NCBI GenBank assembly: GCA_905221605.1
Contig: CAJNDS010000829.1
Span: 1-25,000 of the forward strand
Length of the DNA: 25,000 nt
DNA from: Symbiodinium natans
Taxonomy: Eukaryota; Sar; Dinophyceae; Suessiales; Symbiodiniaceae
Reading direction: 5' to 3'
Shown here: piece by piece, positions 1 to 9,553 of the stretch
Layout: each line of letters begins with the position of its first letter
Position numbering within the stretch: position 1 is the stretch's first letter
Position numbers and translations under genes: made by a program
The notes under the pieces: generated by a model
Told to the model about the DNA's origin: nothing
The model's database searches: none
What the model saw: the letters and a program-made list of their open reading frames with translations, nothing else

Positions 1-339
1 TAGCCCTTAAATCGGGCAGCGCGAGGTCCCCAAAGGACCGAGCAAATGCGGACCTTTTAGCCCGGGTCGTCCCGGGAATAGCCTTGCTGGCCTCTGGCCT
101 TCTGCGAAGCAGAATTAGGCCGGACGCCAGTGCCGCCGACCCCCGCGTGCCGCCGGTGAACGTTTTTTTTTTCGTGGTTTTTTGCGTCGCCACGGAGGCC
201 CTCAGAGAGCGCGCATCATGAGCATCAGCGGGTCCAGCCCGGGACCCCCAGGCGCGCATCATGAGCATCAGGCGGCTCCCGGGGCGGGACCCCGGGGGCG
301 CATCAGGAGCATGATGCCCCCCAAAAGGCGGGCATAAGA
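1..339. other. GC-rich low-copy sequence with two direct repeats
   Basis: No gene is recognised. A 19-bp stretch containing CATCATGAGCATCAG occurs exactly at 210-228 and 253-271, and a degraded form (GCGCATCAGGAGCATGATG) lies at about 297-315. GC-rich runs such as GTCCAGCCCGGGAC and GCGGGACCCCGGG separate the copies. The first 45 bases (AGCGCGAGGT, then GAGCAAATGCGG) resemble 20850-20880, which also sits beside a telomeric block. The sequence shows only the repetition; no function can be assigned. Confidence 0.6.
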
Positions 340-396
340 CCCTAAACCCTAAACCCTAAAAAAAACCCTAAACCCTAAACCCTAAACTATAAACCC
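340..396 (-). repeat. Interstitial telomeric repeat block 1, (CCCTAAA)n on + strand
   Basis: About seven CCCTAAA units, one with extra A residues near 358-365 and a degraded last unit (CTATAAACCCT). This is the plant/alga/dinoflagellate/coccidian telomere motif. It is internal here, with GC-rich sequence on both sides, so it is not a chromosome end in this assembly. Confidence 0.93.
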
Positions 397-456
397 TCGA
401 CGGATCTGCTCGCCCCGCGTTTCTGCCTGCGCTGCCCGCCCATGGGCGCAGCCCCT

Positions 457-496
457 TAAATATAAATATATATATATATATACATATACATAAATA
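457..496. repeat. AT microsatellite
   Basis: Alternating TA with TACATA interruptions (TATATATATATATATACATA), ending at AAATAGGGG. A simple sequence repeat with no coding meaning. Confidence 0.9.
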
Positions 497-1390
497 GGGG
501 CCTTCCGGAGTTCGGCCCAGGCAGCGGACCCGCCTGTGCCAGCCAATGTGAAGGGTCTTCTATGGTTTGCTACGGTGCCCAGGTCTACACGAGCCGATGT
601 GCCTGGCAGTCATTTGAGTGCACACCGTCCCGGGAATTCGGAAATCAACTGGCTTGTCAAAGCCGCGGGACACATGTTCCTGCCATGTCAGAAGCCACGA
701 AGGGAGAGTCCCTGGAGTCCAAAGGGAATGCCATGGGGGTACACGCTGCTCTCCTCTAAGACAGCACAGCACGACGCAGTACGAGCACGACACGTGCGGT
801 CCTGGGTTGTCATCTTCTGAGCAACCGCTTGTGACTTCAACCAGGCTGTGAATGGTTTTCCTTGGCAGGGCACCAGGCGAACAAGGCGAACATGTCGCAG
901 AGCAAGAAGCGATGCGGCAGCCACAGCTGTTCATGAAGCTTGCTGACTTACAGCGTCTGCGCTCTTCGGTGTATAATTAACTGCATAGCAGCATACACTA
1001 GCATACTGCACTCACAACGTCCCCACGCGATCTCTGAAGCCGAACTAAACTGAAGACCAAAGCGGCGGTCAAGCGTGCGTTGGCAAAAGTATTCACAAGC
1101 CCTAATGCAGTGCTGACGCGTCTCGGATGCGAGGTGCAAGATAATCCGCGAATGATGGAATATCGTCGCCCTCGTCTGCGAACTCGAGGGTAAATGTCTT
1201 GACCGCCAGTTTACCTTCGGTCCATGCGCTGAGTGCAAGGCTTTGCGGTGGCCCATTTTCAGGCCAAGGCCAAAGCCAGCAACCTATTCTGCATCGCAAG
1301 TTCTAAGCCACCAGCTGGTGGAAACATCGACATCTAGGACAAGCTTCCTCAGCTCATCAAAGATCGACTCCACAGGGCGTTGCTACACAC
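497..1390. other. Low-copy sequence, no confident gene
   Basis: Open frames occur on both strands but none carries a recognisable domain. The most protein-like piece is on the minus strand at 1102-1299, about 65 residues, with an acidic stretch containing FADEGDDIPSFADYL. It has no start context or neighbouring exon that I can identify, so it is noted here only as a possible exon or relic. Confidence 0.4.
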
Positions 1391-1430
1391 TAAACCCTAA
1401 ACCCTAAACCCTAAACCCCCCCCAAACCCT
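1391..1430 (-). repeat. Interstitial telomeric repeat block 2, (CCCTAAA)n
   Basis: Four CCCTAAA units, then a C run (CCCCCCCC) and one more AAACCCT. It is in inverted orientation to block 3, which starts 136 bp downstream, so the two blocks bracket a short unique insert at 1431-1566. Confidence 0.9.
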
Positions 1431-1566
1431 GAATGCAACAACGAGCCATTGCCGCAAGGGCTCTCTAACTCAGGCAGCTCCCTGAATGATGAGCAGGAGA
1501 GGTCGCTCAGCACCGCTGTATATGCGGAAACGCTGGTGTTTTTCGACAGTGCCGTCCTGCGGCTGG

Positions 1567-1611
1567 TTTAGGGTTTACGGGGGTTTAGGGTTTAGGGTTT
1601 AGGGTTTAGGG
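1567..1611 (+). repeat. Interstitial telomeric repeat block 3, (TTTAGGG)n
   Basis: Six TTTAGGG-type units, one altered (TTTACGGGGG). Orientation is opposite to block 2, which gives a CCCTAAA - 136 bp - TTTAGGG arrangement. Confidence 0.92.
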
Positions 1612-3140
1612 CTGCACATAGAGCCGTAGTCAGCGCACACGAACCCACTTCTCTCCCTGCTGTAGCAGCGCAACAAACAACGAGAGCACGAGGCGTGAAG
1701 GGCTCCTGCTTTCCCCGCATAGGCGCTGGGGTGTCTTTATGCTTGAAAGGCTGGCTGGAAGTGCCGCTCCTCTCAAGCATACAACCGTCGAGAAAAATGA
1801 CTTCTGCTTTCTGCCATACTATGTGTGGGCCCAGAGGTGGGTGTAAAGGAGTCATAGTTTTCCATCTTTGCATGATGTTCCAGAAAGCTACTTCAGCTGT
1901 CCCCAGCGAAAGCTACTTCACACAACATGGCATTGCAGCATGGACTTCAAAGAGGCACGACCCCATGTTCCCGATGACCTCACCAAGCGACTTCGCAAGC
2001 ACCATCGCACAATGCATGTTTAACATGATGCCTACATTCACAGTGAAAGCAGGAAGCATTTCTTGCTACGAGTACGACAGCGCATCATGAGGTGGGTGCC
2101 TCCCGGTGTCTTGGATGACGAATCCTGCTGCATGTTCCGGCTGGATTCTCTCAATGCCAGCCTCAGCACAATGAGAGCTGCCTTGTCATAGCTGCACGGA
2201 TGAACCGACATGGATCTCAGACCTTCCTGACTCAAAACCCACACCAGCCCCCGGATATTTCGACGTGTTTTGGCTGAACCCCCTGGAAAGGCCGGGGCTG
2301 TGCCCTGAAAGAGCATGGAAAACTTTAAAAACTGCACAGCTACCAAGAGGCAGGTGCATGCCCTCGCCCACGGTTGAATGGAAGGCTTCAACCTGAATAC
2401 TCCTGTTTGCCATATCGCGCATGGAAAGATGAATCGCTGGTGCAGGCGAAGCCTGGCCAGGGGAATCAGGAAGACGTCACAGTGACTTGAGGAAAGTGCG
2501 GGAAACGTTTGGACACCAGCTTTGGGCACCCTGCAAGCCTTGCTGCTTGCAGCAGACTCCTCAAGAAAGCGCGTGAACTTGTCTTGCCTGAGGGATGACT
2601 ATGTCATCTGTATCCGTGCCGTGCAACGGGTACGGTGGACGTTAAAGGCAACGATCTGAAGATTGATCCTGGAGTTGTTTCCTAACTTTTCAGAACAAAT
2701 AACATTGGGTGCCCAGTCACTCATCCTCATTAAAGGTGCCGCCCATCACCTGCGAAGCCTTCATCTCTGAAGGCACCATGCCCACCATGTCACAGAACTT
2801 CCTTAGAAAGCGCCCGGGAGCTCTTTCGATGGAATCTCATCTCATCTTGTCTCCAATTTGCCCATCAACTTTTGGGCTCTATGTGGTTCAGTTCTCAAAT
2901 TCCGGTCCCTTTTATGAGTTCCCAATATATTTGGGGGCCGCATTATAATAGCAACCTCAAGAGGTACGAGAAATTTGAGAAGTGACCATGTAAGTTCTCT
3001 TCACGTCCAGGAACATGAGCCGACTGACACGATGCACTCTGCACGCTTGCTGGGAACTAGCTGCTGGCAAATACTTTGACTTTATATATGCAAATTCGCC
3101 TCGGCTTCCTGCCGACAAGCGTTTGGAACAGATCCGGTCT
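1612..3140. other. Low-copy sequence, no confident gene
   Basis: The longest open frame is 163 codons on the minus strand (2038-2529). Short plus-strand frames, for example 2486-2659 (57 codons, stop-bounded, no ATG) and 2709-2948, look protein-like in composition. Several frames look equally plausible and no known domain is visible. Exons of an unrecognised gene cannot be excluded. Confidence 0.35.
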
Positions 3141-3162
3141 CCTTCCTCCTAGCCCAACCCTT

Positions 3163-3219
3163 CCCCCCCCCACACCCCCCCCCCCGTGGGTGGCTTAAAT
3201 AGGGTCTATTTGGAAGCTG
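3163..3219 (+). repeat. C-rich tract plus single copy of the AAATAGGGTCTATTT element
   Basis: C runs at about 3163-3185 are followed at 3197-3216 by AAATAGGGTCTATTTGGAAG. The same 20-mer forms both arms of the foldback at 12897-13004, where a C run also sits next to the outer end. This appears to be a solitary end or a partial copy of that element. Confidence 0.7.
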
Positions 3220-4167
3220 TGACTCGGGTTTTCTTATAGCCATACACGTTTCGCTGCTGTCACGTCAGTCGTACTATGGTGGCCTCAGGAACAAGAACCA
3301 GGTAGTTCCTCTTTTCTCTTTTCTTTTTCTCCTCAACCCTAAAGTCGAAGGCTCTCGTGAACAGGAGAAGAGAAGGGAGAGAAGGAGGGAGAGATAAGAG
3401 GAACACAATTTTCATGGGAAGAGCCAAGAAAAGAATAGAAGAGAGATGAATAAAGGAGAGGGAGAGACAAAACAAGGCGCAAAGAAGATGGTACTCTGCT
3501 TTATCTATCCTGTCTCCCTTATCTCTCCGTTCCTTCTGTCTTTTCGAAATGAGAACAACAAAAAGAAAGAAGGGAAGTGAGAGAGGAGAGACAACAAGGA
3601 GGCCATTTTAATTTCCTGTGAGTTATCAAAAGGAATGCAATATTATGGGAAGAGCAATGGAAAAAAGAGTGGAAGAGAAATGAAGACAGGAGGGGGAGGT
3701 GCAAAAATAAGGCAAAGAGAAGATGGTGCCGTTTTCATCTCACCTCTCGTTCTTATCTTTCTCTTCTCTGGTTCTTTTCCCTGTGAAATAAAAAACCAAA
3801 GGAAGGACAATGAACATATAAAGGAACCCGTTTTCGTTTTCCGTTTGGGCACAAGGAAAAGAACAGAGGCGATAGGGCGAGAGGAGGGGTTTGCTGAAGC
3901 ATGGGGAGGGTGTACGGGCAAGGAGCCAACTCCGCCCACTTCCCCCATCCATTGAAAGAAGAGAAGAAAGGAACAGGGCCTCCATTCCCCTCTTATTCTT
4001 CCTTTCTTGCGTTTTTGTCGTTTAGAGGGGAACAGGAGAAGAGGAGGGAGAGAGAAGAAGAGAGGAGAGATAAAAAGGGTTGCATTTCAATGGGAAGAGC
4101 AAAGAAAAGACTAGAAGAGAGATGAAGGGAGAAGAGGGAGAGACACAACAAGGCGCACAGAAAATGG

Positions 4168-4853
4168 GCAGATAAGAAGAGAGGAAAGGGAATGACTAAG
4201 TAAAATGAGGAGTTCTTCAATTTCCCTCCCTATCTCTTATGTTACTTTTCCTTCTTGTGGGGTGTCCCTTTTTCTCTTGAAGATGCAGAAAACGATTGAA
4301 AAGGACACCCGTTCCATCGCCCATATGTAGGGAAAGAGAGAGAATCATGAGCATCAGCTGGGCATGCTGCCAATCCAACATGGGCGTCCCTTTTAATCGC
4401 ATTCTGTGTCCTTTTTTCTCGCTTGAAAATGCAGAAAACGATCCAAAAGCACATCTGTTGCAGGAAGAGAGAAGGAGAGAGGAGAGATACCAAGGATTGC
4501 ATATTTAATGGGAAGAGCAAGGAAAAGAATAGAAGACAGATGAATAGAGAAGAGGGAGAGACAAAACAAGGCGCAGAGAAGATGGCACTCTTCTTTATCT
4601 ATTCTCTCTCCCTTGTTTCTCCCTTCCCTCTTTCTTTTCGAAATGAGAAAAACAAAAAGGAAGAACTATGAGAAGGAGAAGGGTAAGGAAAGGAACAGAA
4701 GAGATAGGCCGAGAGGAGGAATATGATGGAGCATTGTGGAAAGGTCCACGCGCAGGGAGTCACCCTGTGCTTACCTTTCCACTGCTTTATCATATGAGTT
4801 CCTTTCTTGTGTGTTATCAGTTCAAAGGAAGCAGAAGAAGAGAAGGGAAAAGG
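4168..4853. repeat. Segmental duplication, copy 1
   Basis: Nearly identical to 5107-5863. Matching landmarks are GCAGATAAGAAGAGAGG (4168 and 5107), CAATTTCCCTCCCTATC (4218 and 5131) and CCATATGTAGGG (4321 and 5234). Past that point the offset grows from 913 to 1009 bp, partly because copy 2 has a (GA)n expansion. Contains a foldback GGGTGTCC...GGACACCC at 4260-4310. Confidence 0.85.
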
Positions 4854-5106
4854 AAGTGAGAGAGGAAAGATAACAAGGATGCTATGTTTCTCGAAGCGTG
4901 CTGCAAGGAATAGAAGAGACAGGAAGCAAGGAGACGGAATCACAATATAAGGCGCAAAGCTGTACATATCATCTCTCCCTTGTCTCTCCCTATTCCCTTT
5001 CGAACTAGAAAAAACCATTCTTGCTTTTCACAGATAGGTTCCCTCGCTCCTCTTCAGGAAATCCCCTTTCCCTTATGTTGCTTCTTTGAAGCGAATAAGA
5101 AAAATA

Positions 5107-5245
5107 GCAGATAAGAAGAGAGGAAAGGGTCAATTTCCCTCCCTATCTCTTGTGTTACTTTTCCTTCTTGTGGGGTGTCCGTTTTTCTCTTGAAGATGCA
5201 GAAAACGATTGAAAAGGACACCCGTTCCATCGCCCATATGTAGGG

Positions 5246-5309
<64 letters not shown>

Positions 5310-5863
5310 ATCAGAATCATGAGCATCAGCTGGGTTTGCTGCCAATCCAACATGGGCGTCCCTTTTAATCGCCTTCTGTGTCTTCAAACGCGCAAAGGGG
5401 GCACCCTGAGTGTTTTCTTTTGGGTGTCCTTTTTAAGATGCAGAAAACGATCCAAAAGGACATCTGTTGCAGGAAGAGAGAAGGAGAGAGAAGAGATACC
5501 AAGGATTGCATATTTAATGGGAAGAGCAAAGAAAAGAATAGAAGACAGATGAATAGAGAAGAGGGAGAGACAAAACAAGGCGCAGAGAAGATGGCACTCT
5601 TCGTTATCTATTCTCTCTCCCTTGTTTCTCCCTTCCCTCTTTCTTTTCGAAATGAGAAAAACAAAAAGGAAGAACTATGAGAAGGAGAAGGGTAAGGAAA
5701 GGAACAGAAGAGATAGGCCGAGAGGAGGAATATGATGGAGCAGTATGGAAAGGTCCACGCGCAGGGAGTCACCCTGTGCTTACCTTTCCACTGCCTTATC
5801 ATATGAGTTCCTTTCTTGTGTTTTATCAGTTCAAAGGAAGCAGAAGAAGAGAAGGGAAAGGCA
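5107..5863. repeat. Segmental duplication, copy 2, with (GA)n expansion
   Basis: Second copy of 4168-4853. Differences are a (GA)n tract at 5249-5310 where copy 1 has only GGAAAGAGAGAGAA, and an altered stretch at 5384-5430 that adds another GGGTGTCC. Foldbacks lie at 5174-5223 and 5422-5463. The junction with the 55-bp array is at about 5865: both copies run to AAGAGAAGGGAAA, after which copy 2 switches abruptly. Confidence 0.85.
5249..5310. repeat. (GA)n microsatellite
   Basis: About 30 GA dinucleotides with one GG interruption near 5281, directly followed by AATCATGAGCATCAG. Confidence 0.95.
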
Positions 5864-5864
5864 A

Positions 5865-6566
5865 AAATTGAGCCCAACATTTTAGGGACCAGGGCTTGCG
5901 ATCTGACTCTTTGGAGCAAAAATCGATTCCAAAATCTTGGGGACCAGGGCTTGCGATGTTACTCTTTGGAGCAAGAAATAAGCCCAAAATCTTAGGGAGC
6001 AGGGCTTGCGATTTCACCTTTTGGGGCAAAAACTGGGCCCCAAATCTTAGGGACCAGGGCTTGCGATGTGTCTCTTTGGAGCAAAAGTTAAACCCAAAAT
6101 CTTAGGGACCAGGGCTTGCGCTTTGACTCTGTGGAGCACAGATCGACCCCGAAATCTTAGGGACCAGGGCTTGCCATTGGCCTCTTTGGAGCAAAAATTG
6201 ACCCCAAAATCTTAGGGATTCGACTCTTTGGCGCAAAAAATGAGCCCAGAATCTTAGGGACCAGGGCTTGCGATGTTACTCTTTGGAGCAAAAAGTGAAC
6301 CCAAAATCTTAGGGACCAGGGCTTGCGATTTGACCTTTTGGAGCAAAAACTGGGCCCAAAATCTTAGGGACCAGGGCTTGCGACGCTACTCTTTGGAGCA
6401 AAAAAAATGCGCCCAAAATCTTGGGGACCAGGGCTTGCGATGTCACTCTTTGGAGCAAAAACTGGGCCCCAAATCTTAGGGACCAGGGCTTGCGATGTGA
6501 CTCTTTGGAGCAAAAGTTAAACCCAAAATCTTAGGGACCAGGGCTTGCGATTTGACTCTTTGGAGG
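5865..6566 (+). repeat. 55-bp tandem array (about 13 units)
   Basis: Consensus features are ATCTTAGGGACCAGGGCTTG, then CGAT, TGACTCTTTGGAGC and AAAAACTGGGCCCAA. GGGACC-type landmarks fall at 5885, 5940, 5995, 6050, 6105, 6160, 6215, 6257, 6312, 6367, 6424, 6479 and 6534. Steps are exactly 55 bp except one 42-bp step (internal 13-bp deletion) and one 57-bp step. Because 55 is not a multiple of 3, open frames across the array change frame at each unit and are not credible proteins. There are no variable spacers. Confidence 0.97.
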
Positions 6567-6887
6567 GGCAGGGTGGGCATGTAAATTCCTCTTCTCTCTT
6601 CCTCTTTCTTTTCCACAAGAAAGAAAACTGAGCTGGACTTGAGAAGGGGGAAGCTAAGAGACCCTCTCTGTCCTACGGTCTATGCTTCTCTCTATGCCTC
6701 GCCCTGTCTCACTCCGTCTTCCATTTCTACAAGACATGCCGCCCATAAAAGAAAAAAGAGAGAGCGAGAGAGAGGGAGACAGAACGAGCGAGCGAACCGG
6801 AAGAAGAAAGGAACAGGGAAGGAAGACATGCAAACTTCTCTTCTCTCTTCTCTTCTTGTCTTTTTCTTTAGAAAAAACTGATTGGGA
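6567..6887. other. Low-complexity spacer between two groups of 55-bp-type repeats
   Basis: CT-rich and GA-rich runs (CTCTTCTCTCTTCC and AGAGAGAGCGAGAGAGAGGG) resemble the 3.3-5.8 kb region. No gene is seen. It splits the regular 55-bp array from its diverged relatives at 6888-7085. Confidence 0.6.
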
Positions 6888-7085
6888 GCATACCCTTTTC
6901 GAATATCTTACTTGGACGGTGCTTGCGATTTGTCTTTTGGGAGCACAGATTCTTTCAACATCTTAGGGGACAGCACTTGCGAATTGTGTGTTGGGTGCAT
7001 AACTTCTTGGAGAATCTTAGGGGGACGGACAGTGCTCGCGATTTGTCTGTTGGGAACAAAAACTCTCTAAAAATCTTAGGTCTTC
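6888..7085 (+). repeat. Diverged relatives of the 55-bp monomer
   Basis: Three or four degraded units retain TTGCGATTTGTC-, GGGAGCA- and ATCTTAGGGG-type segments in the same order as the 55-bp monomer. The last segment, CTCTAAAAATCTTAGG, closely matches CTCTAAAAATCTTGGA of the next array. This suggests the two families share ancestry. Confidence 0.75.
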
Positions 7086-7093
7086 GGCCTGTT

Positions 7094-8990
7094 TTCTTTC
7101 AAGGTTTCTAAAAACTGGAAGTCTCCGGCGCGGGCGTCCTTTTAAGGTGAGTCTTGTTACAGAAAAAAGAAGAAAAGGACACCCTAATTTTGGATACATG
7201 TCACATCATGTCTTTCTTTTGTGTCCTCTTGCGCAAAGAAAAAAAACGAATGGAAGGCCGCAGTGGACAAGGGAGCGCCTTTCCTTCAAGGTTTCCAAAA
7301 CATCGGAGTCGGTGGGTTTCGCTACAGAAACAGGAAGAAAAGGACGCCCGAAGAACTCTCAAAATCTTGGACACCCCTCTTGAAATATAGTTTAAACATT
7401 TCATATCTAAATAAACGGGGACAGAAAATGAAACGAACGAAAGGTGAGAGTGGACAAAGAAGCACCTTACTTTTCTTTGAAGGTTTTTAAAAACCCCTCC
7501 GGTGTGGGTGTCCTCTTCAGGTGGGTTGTGCTACAGAAAAAGAAGAAAAGGACATCCTAATTTTGGATACACGTAACGCGATTTCCTTCTGTCATTTCCC
7601 CTTGCGGTCTCTGGTGTGGGTGTCCTTCTAAGGTGGGTTTTTTGCTACAGAAACAGGAAGAAAAAGGACGCCCGAAACACTCTAAAAATCTTGGACGCCG
7701 CTCTTTGAATATGATTTCAATATGTCATACTTAATTAAATAAAGGGTGCAAAAAAGAAAATAAAGTTCAAGGTTTCCAAAGAACAGAGGTCTCCGGTGTG
7801 GGTGTCCCTTTCAGGTGGGTTTTGCTACAGAAGAAAGAAGAAAAGGACACCCTAATTTTGGATACATGTAACATGATGTCTTTCTTTTATTTCCTCTTGT
7901 GCAAAGAAATAAGACGAAAGGAAGGCCACAGTAGAAAAAGGGAGCGCCTTTCCTTCAAGGTTTCCAAAACATCGGCGTCTCCGGTGCGGGTGTCCTTTTA
8001 AGGTGGGTTTTAAACAGGAAGAAAAGGACACCCGAAACACTGTAAACAACTTGGACACCCATCTTTAAAGTGATCTACACATATCCATACTTAATAAAAG
8101 GGTGACAGAACATGAAACGAACAAAAGGTGAGAGTGGACAAACAAGCACCCTTTTCTTTCAAGGTTTCCAAACAATAGAAGTCTCCGGAGCGGGCGTCCT
8201 TTTAAGGTGGGTTCTGCTACAGAACAAGGAAGAAAAGAACGCCCGAAAGACCCAACAAATCTTGGACGCCCCTCTTTAACTATGATTTACATATTTCATA
8301 TTGAAATTGACGAACGAAAGATGAGAGTGGACAAAGAAGCACCCTTTTCTTTCAAGGTTTCCATAAAATTTGTGTCTCCGGTGTGGGTGTCCTTGAAAGG
8401 TGGGTTTTGCTACAGAAAAGTAAGAAAAGGACACCCTGATTTTGGATACACGTAACATCATTTCCCTCTGCTATTTCCTCTTGCGCATAGAAATACAACG
8501 AAAGAACTGCCACAGTGGACAAAGGGAGCGCCTTTCCTGCAAGGTTTCCACAGCATCAGAGTCTCTGGTGTGGGTGTCCTTTTAAGGTGCGTTCTGCTAC
8601 AGAAGAAGGAAGAAAACGACGCCCGAAACACTCTAAAAATCTTGGATGCCCCGCTTCAATTATGATTTGAATATTTCATATTTAAAGAAAGAATGGGGAC
8701 AGAAAACACAACGAACGAAAGGTGAGAATGGACAGAGAAGCACATGTCTTTCAAGGTTTGCCAAAAAAAGAGGTCTCCATTGTGGGTGCATTTCAAGTGG
8801 GTTTTGCTATACACCCGCAACACTCTCAAAATCTTGGACTCCCCTCTGCAAAAAAAAATAAAGGGGACAAACCGTGCAACGAACGAAAGGTGAGAGCGGA
8901 CAACACAGCACCTTGCTTTCAAGGTTTCCACAAAAAGGGGGTTTCTGGTGTGGGTGTCCTTGACAGGTGGGTTTGCTACCAAAAAAAGCC
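7094..8990 (+). repeat. Dimeric tandem array with a foldback in each half-unit
   Basis: Two half-units of roughly 110-200 bp mostly alternate. Each begins TTTCAAGGTTTCCAAA and then carries a foldback GGGTGTCCTTTTAAGGTGGG - TTTTGCTACAGAA - AAAAGGACACCC. Type A continues with CTAATTTTGGATACA and GCGCAAAGAAA. Type B has GGACGCCC in the right arm and continues with AAACACTCTAAAAATCTTGG and an AT-rich TATGATTTAAATATTTCAT. Foldbacks lie at 7132-7184, 7506-7557, 7618-7673, 7800-7852, 7988-8033, 8192-8244, 8385-8436 and 8572-8624. Degraded ones occur near 7308, 8783 and 8952. The order is roughly A B A B A B B A B. Reading frames are broken and shift between units. Confidence 0.9.
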
Positions 8991-8995
8991 AAGAA

Positions 8996-9546
8996 GACAA
9001 AATCTGGTGTGATTCGCGCGCCTTCCTTGTGCAAGCAAAAAACACAGGCGCGCGAATCACACCAACTTTTGTCCTCCTTCTTGTTGCTCACATGTCCGAC
9101 AAAACCCAGAGGACAAATCTGGTGTGATTCGCGCGCCCTCCTTCTGCAAGCAAAAAACACAGGCGCGCGAATCACACCAACTTTTGTCCTCCTTCTTGTT
9201 GCTCACATGTCCGACAAAACCCAGAGGACAAAATCTGGTGTGATTCGCGCGCCCTCCTTCTGCAAGCAAAAAACACAGGCGCGCGAATCACACCAACTTT
9301 TGTCCTCCTTCTTGTTGCTCACATGTCCGACAAAACCCAGAGGACAAAATCTGGTGTGATTTGCGCGCCCTCCTTCTGCAAGCAAAAAACACAGGCGCGC
9401 GAATCACACCAACTTTTGTCCTCCTTCTTGTTGCTCACATGTCCGACAAAACCCAGAGGACAAAATCTGGTGTGATTCGCGCGCCCTCCTTCTGCAAGCA
9501 AAAAACGCAGGCGCGCGAATCACACCAACTTTTGTCCTCCTTCTGG
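8996..9546 (+). repeat. 116-bp hairpin tandem array (five units)
   Basis: Units start (CTGGTGTG landmark) at 9004, 9119, 9235, 9351 and 9467, so spacing is 115-116 bp. Each unit has a 27-bp inverted repeat whose inner 18 bp (TGGTGTGATTCGCGCGCC and its complement) are perfect in most units. In unit 1 the arms are 8996-9022 and 9047-9073 with a 24-nt loop. The arms are followed by CTCCTTCTTGTTGCTCACAT. Unit 4 has one C-to-T change in the left arm. Open frames on both strands rotate between units because 116 is not a multiple of 3. Confidence 0.97.
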
Positions 9547-9553
9547 CCCCCCC

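Larger units (their letters stand above)
3290..5865. repeat. Purine-rich interspersed/tandem repeat region
   Basis: Roughly 2.6 kb of GA-rich sequence alternating with CT-rich runs. A recurring module begins GGGAAGAGCAAAGAAAAG, continues with GAGATGAA and GAGGGAGAGAC, and ends near CAAGGCGC and AGATGG. Copies start near 3418, 3648, 4090, 4510 and 5519, with a weak one near 4900. Copies at 3418, 4510 and 5519 continue into a CT-rich block with TTTCTTTTCGAAATGAG or a close variant. Reading frames here are low-complexity (Lys/Glu/Arg on one strand, Ser/Leu/Phe on the other) and interrupted, so none is called a gene. Confidence 0.8.

Noticed and set aside
2486-2659. 57-codon protein-like stretch on the plus strand with no start codon
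   Set aside because: Two plus-strand frames look equally plausible here, and no splice partner or domain was found.
3635-3985. Overlapping plus and minus frames in the purine-rich region
   Set aside because: Low-complexity Lys/Glu or Ser/Phe/Leu text, no domain, and inside diverged repeats.
5865-6566. CRISPR-like regular repeats
   Set aside because: The 55-bp units are contiguous tandem copies with no variable spacers, and the context is eukaryotic. The 31-bp array at 12021-12308 fails for the same reason.
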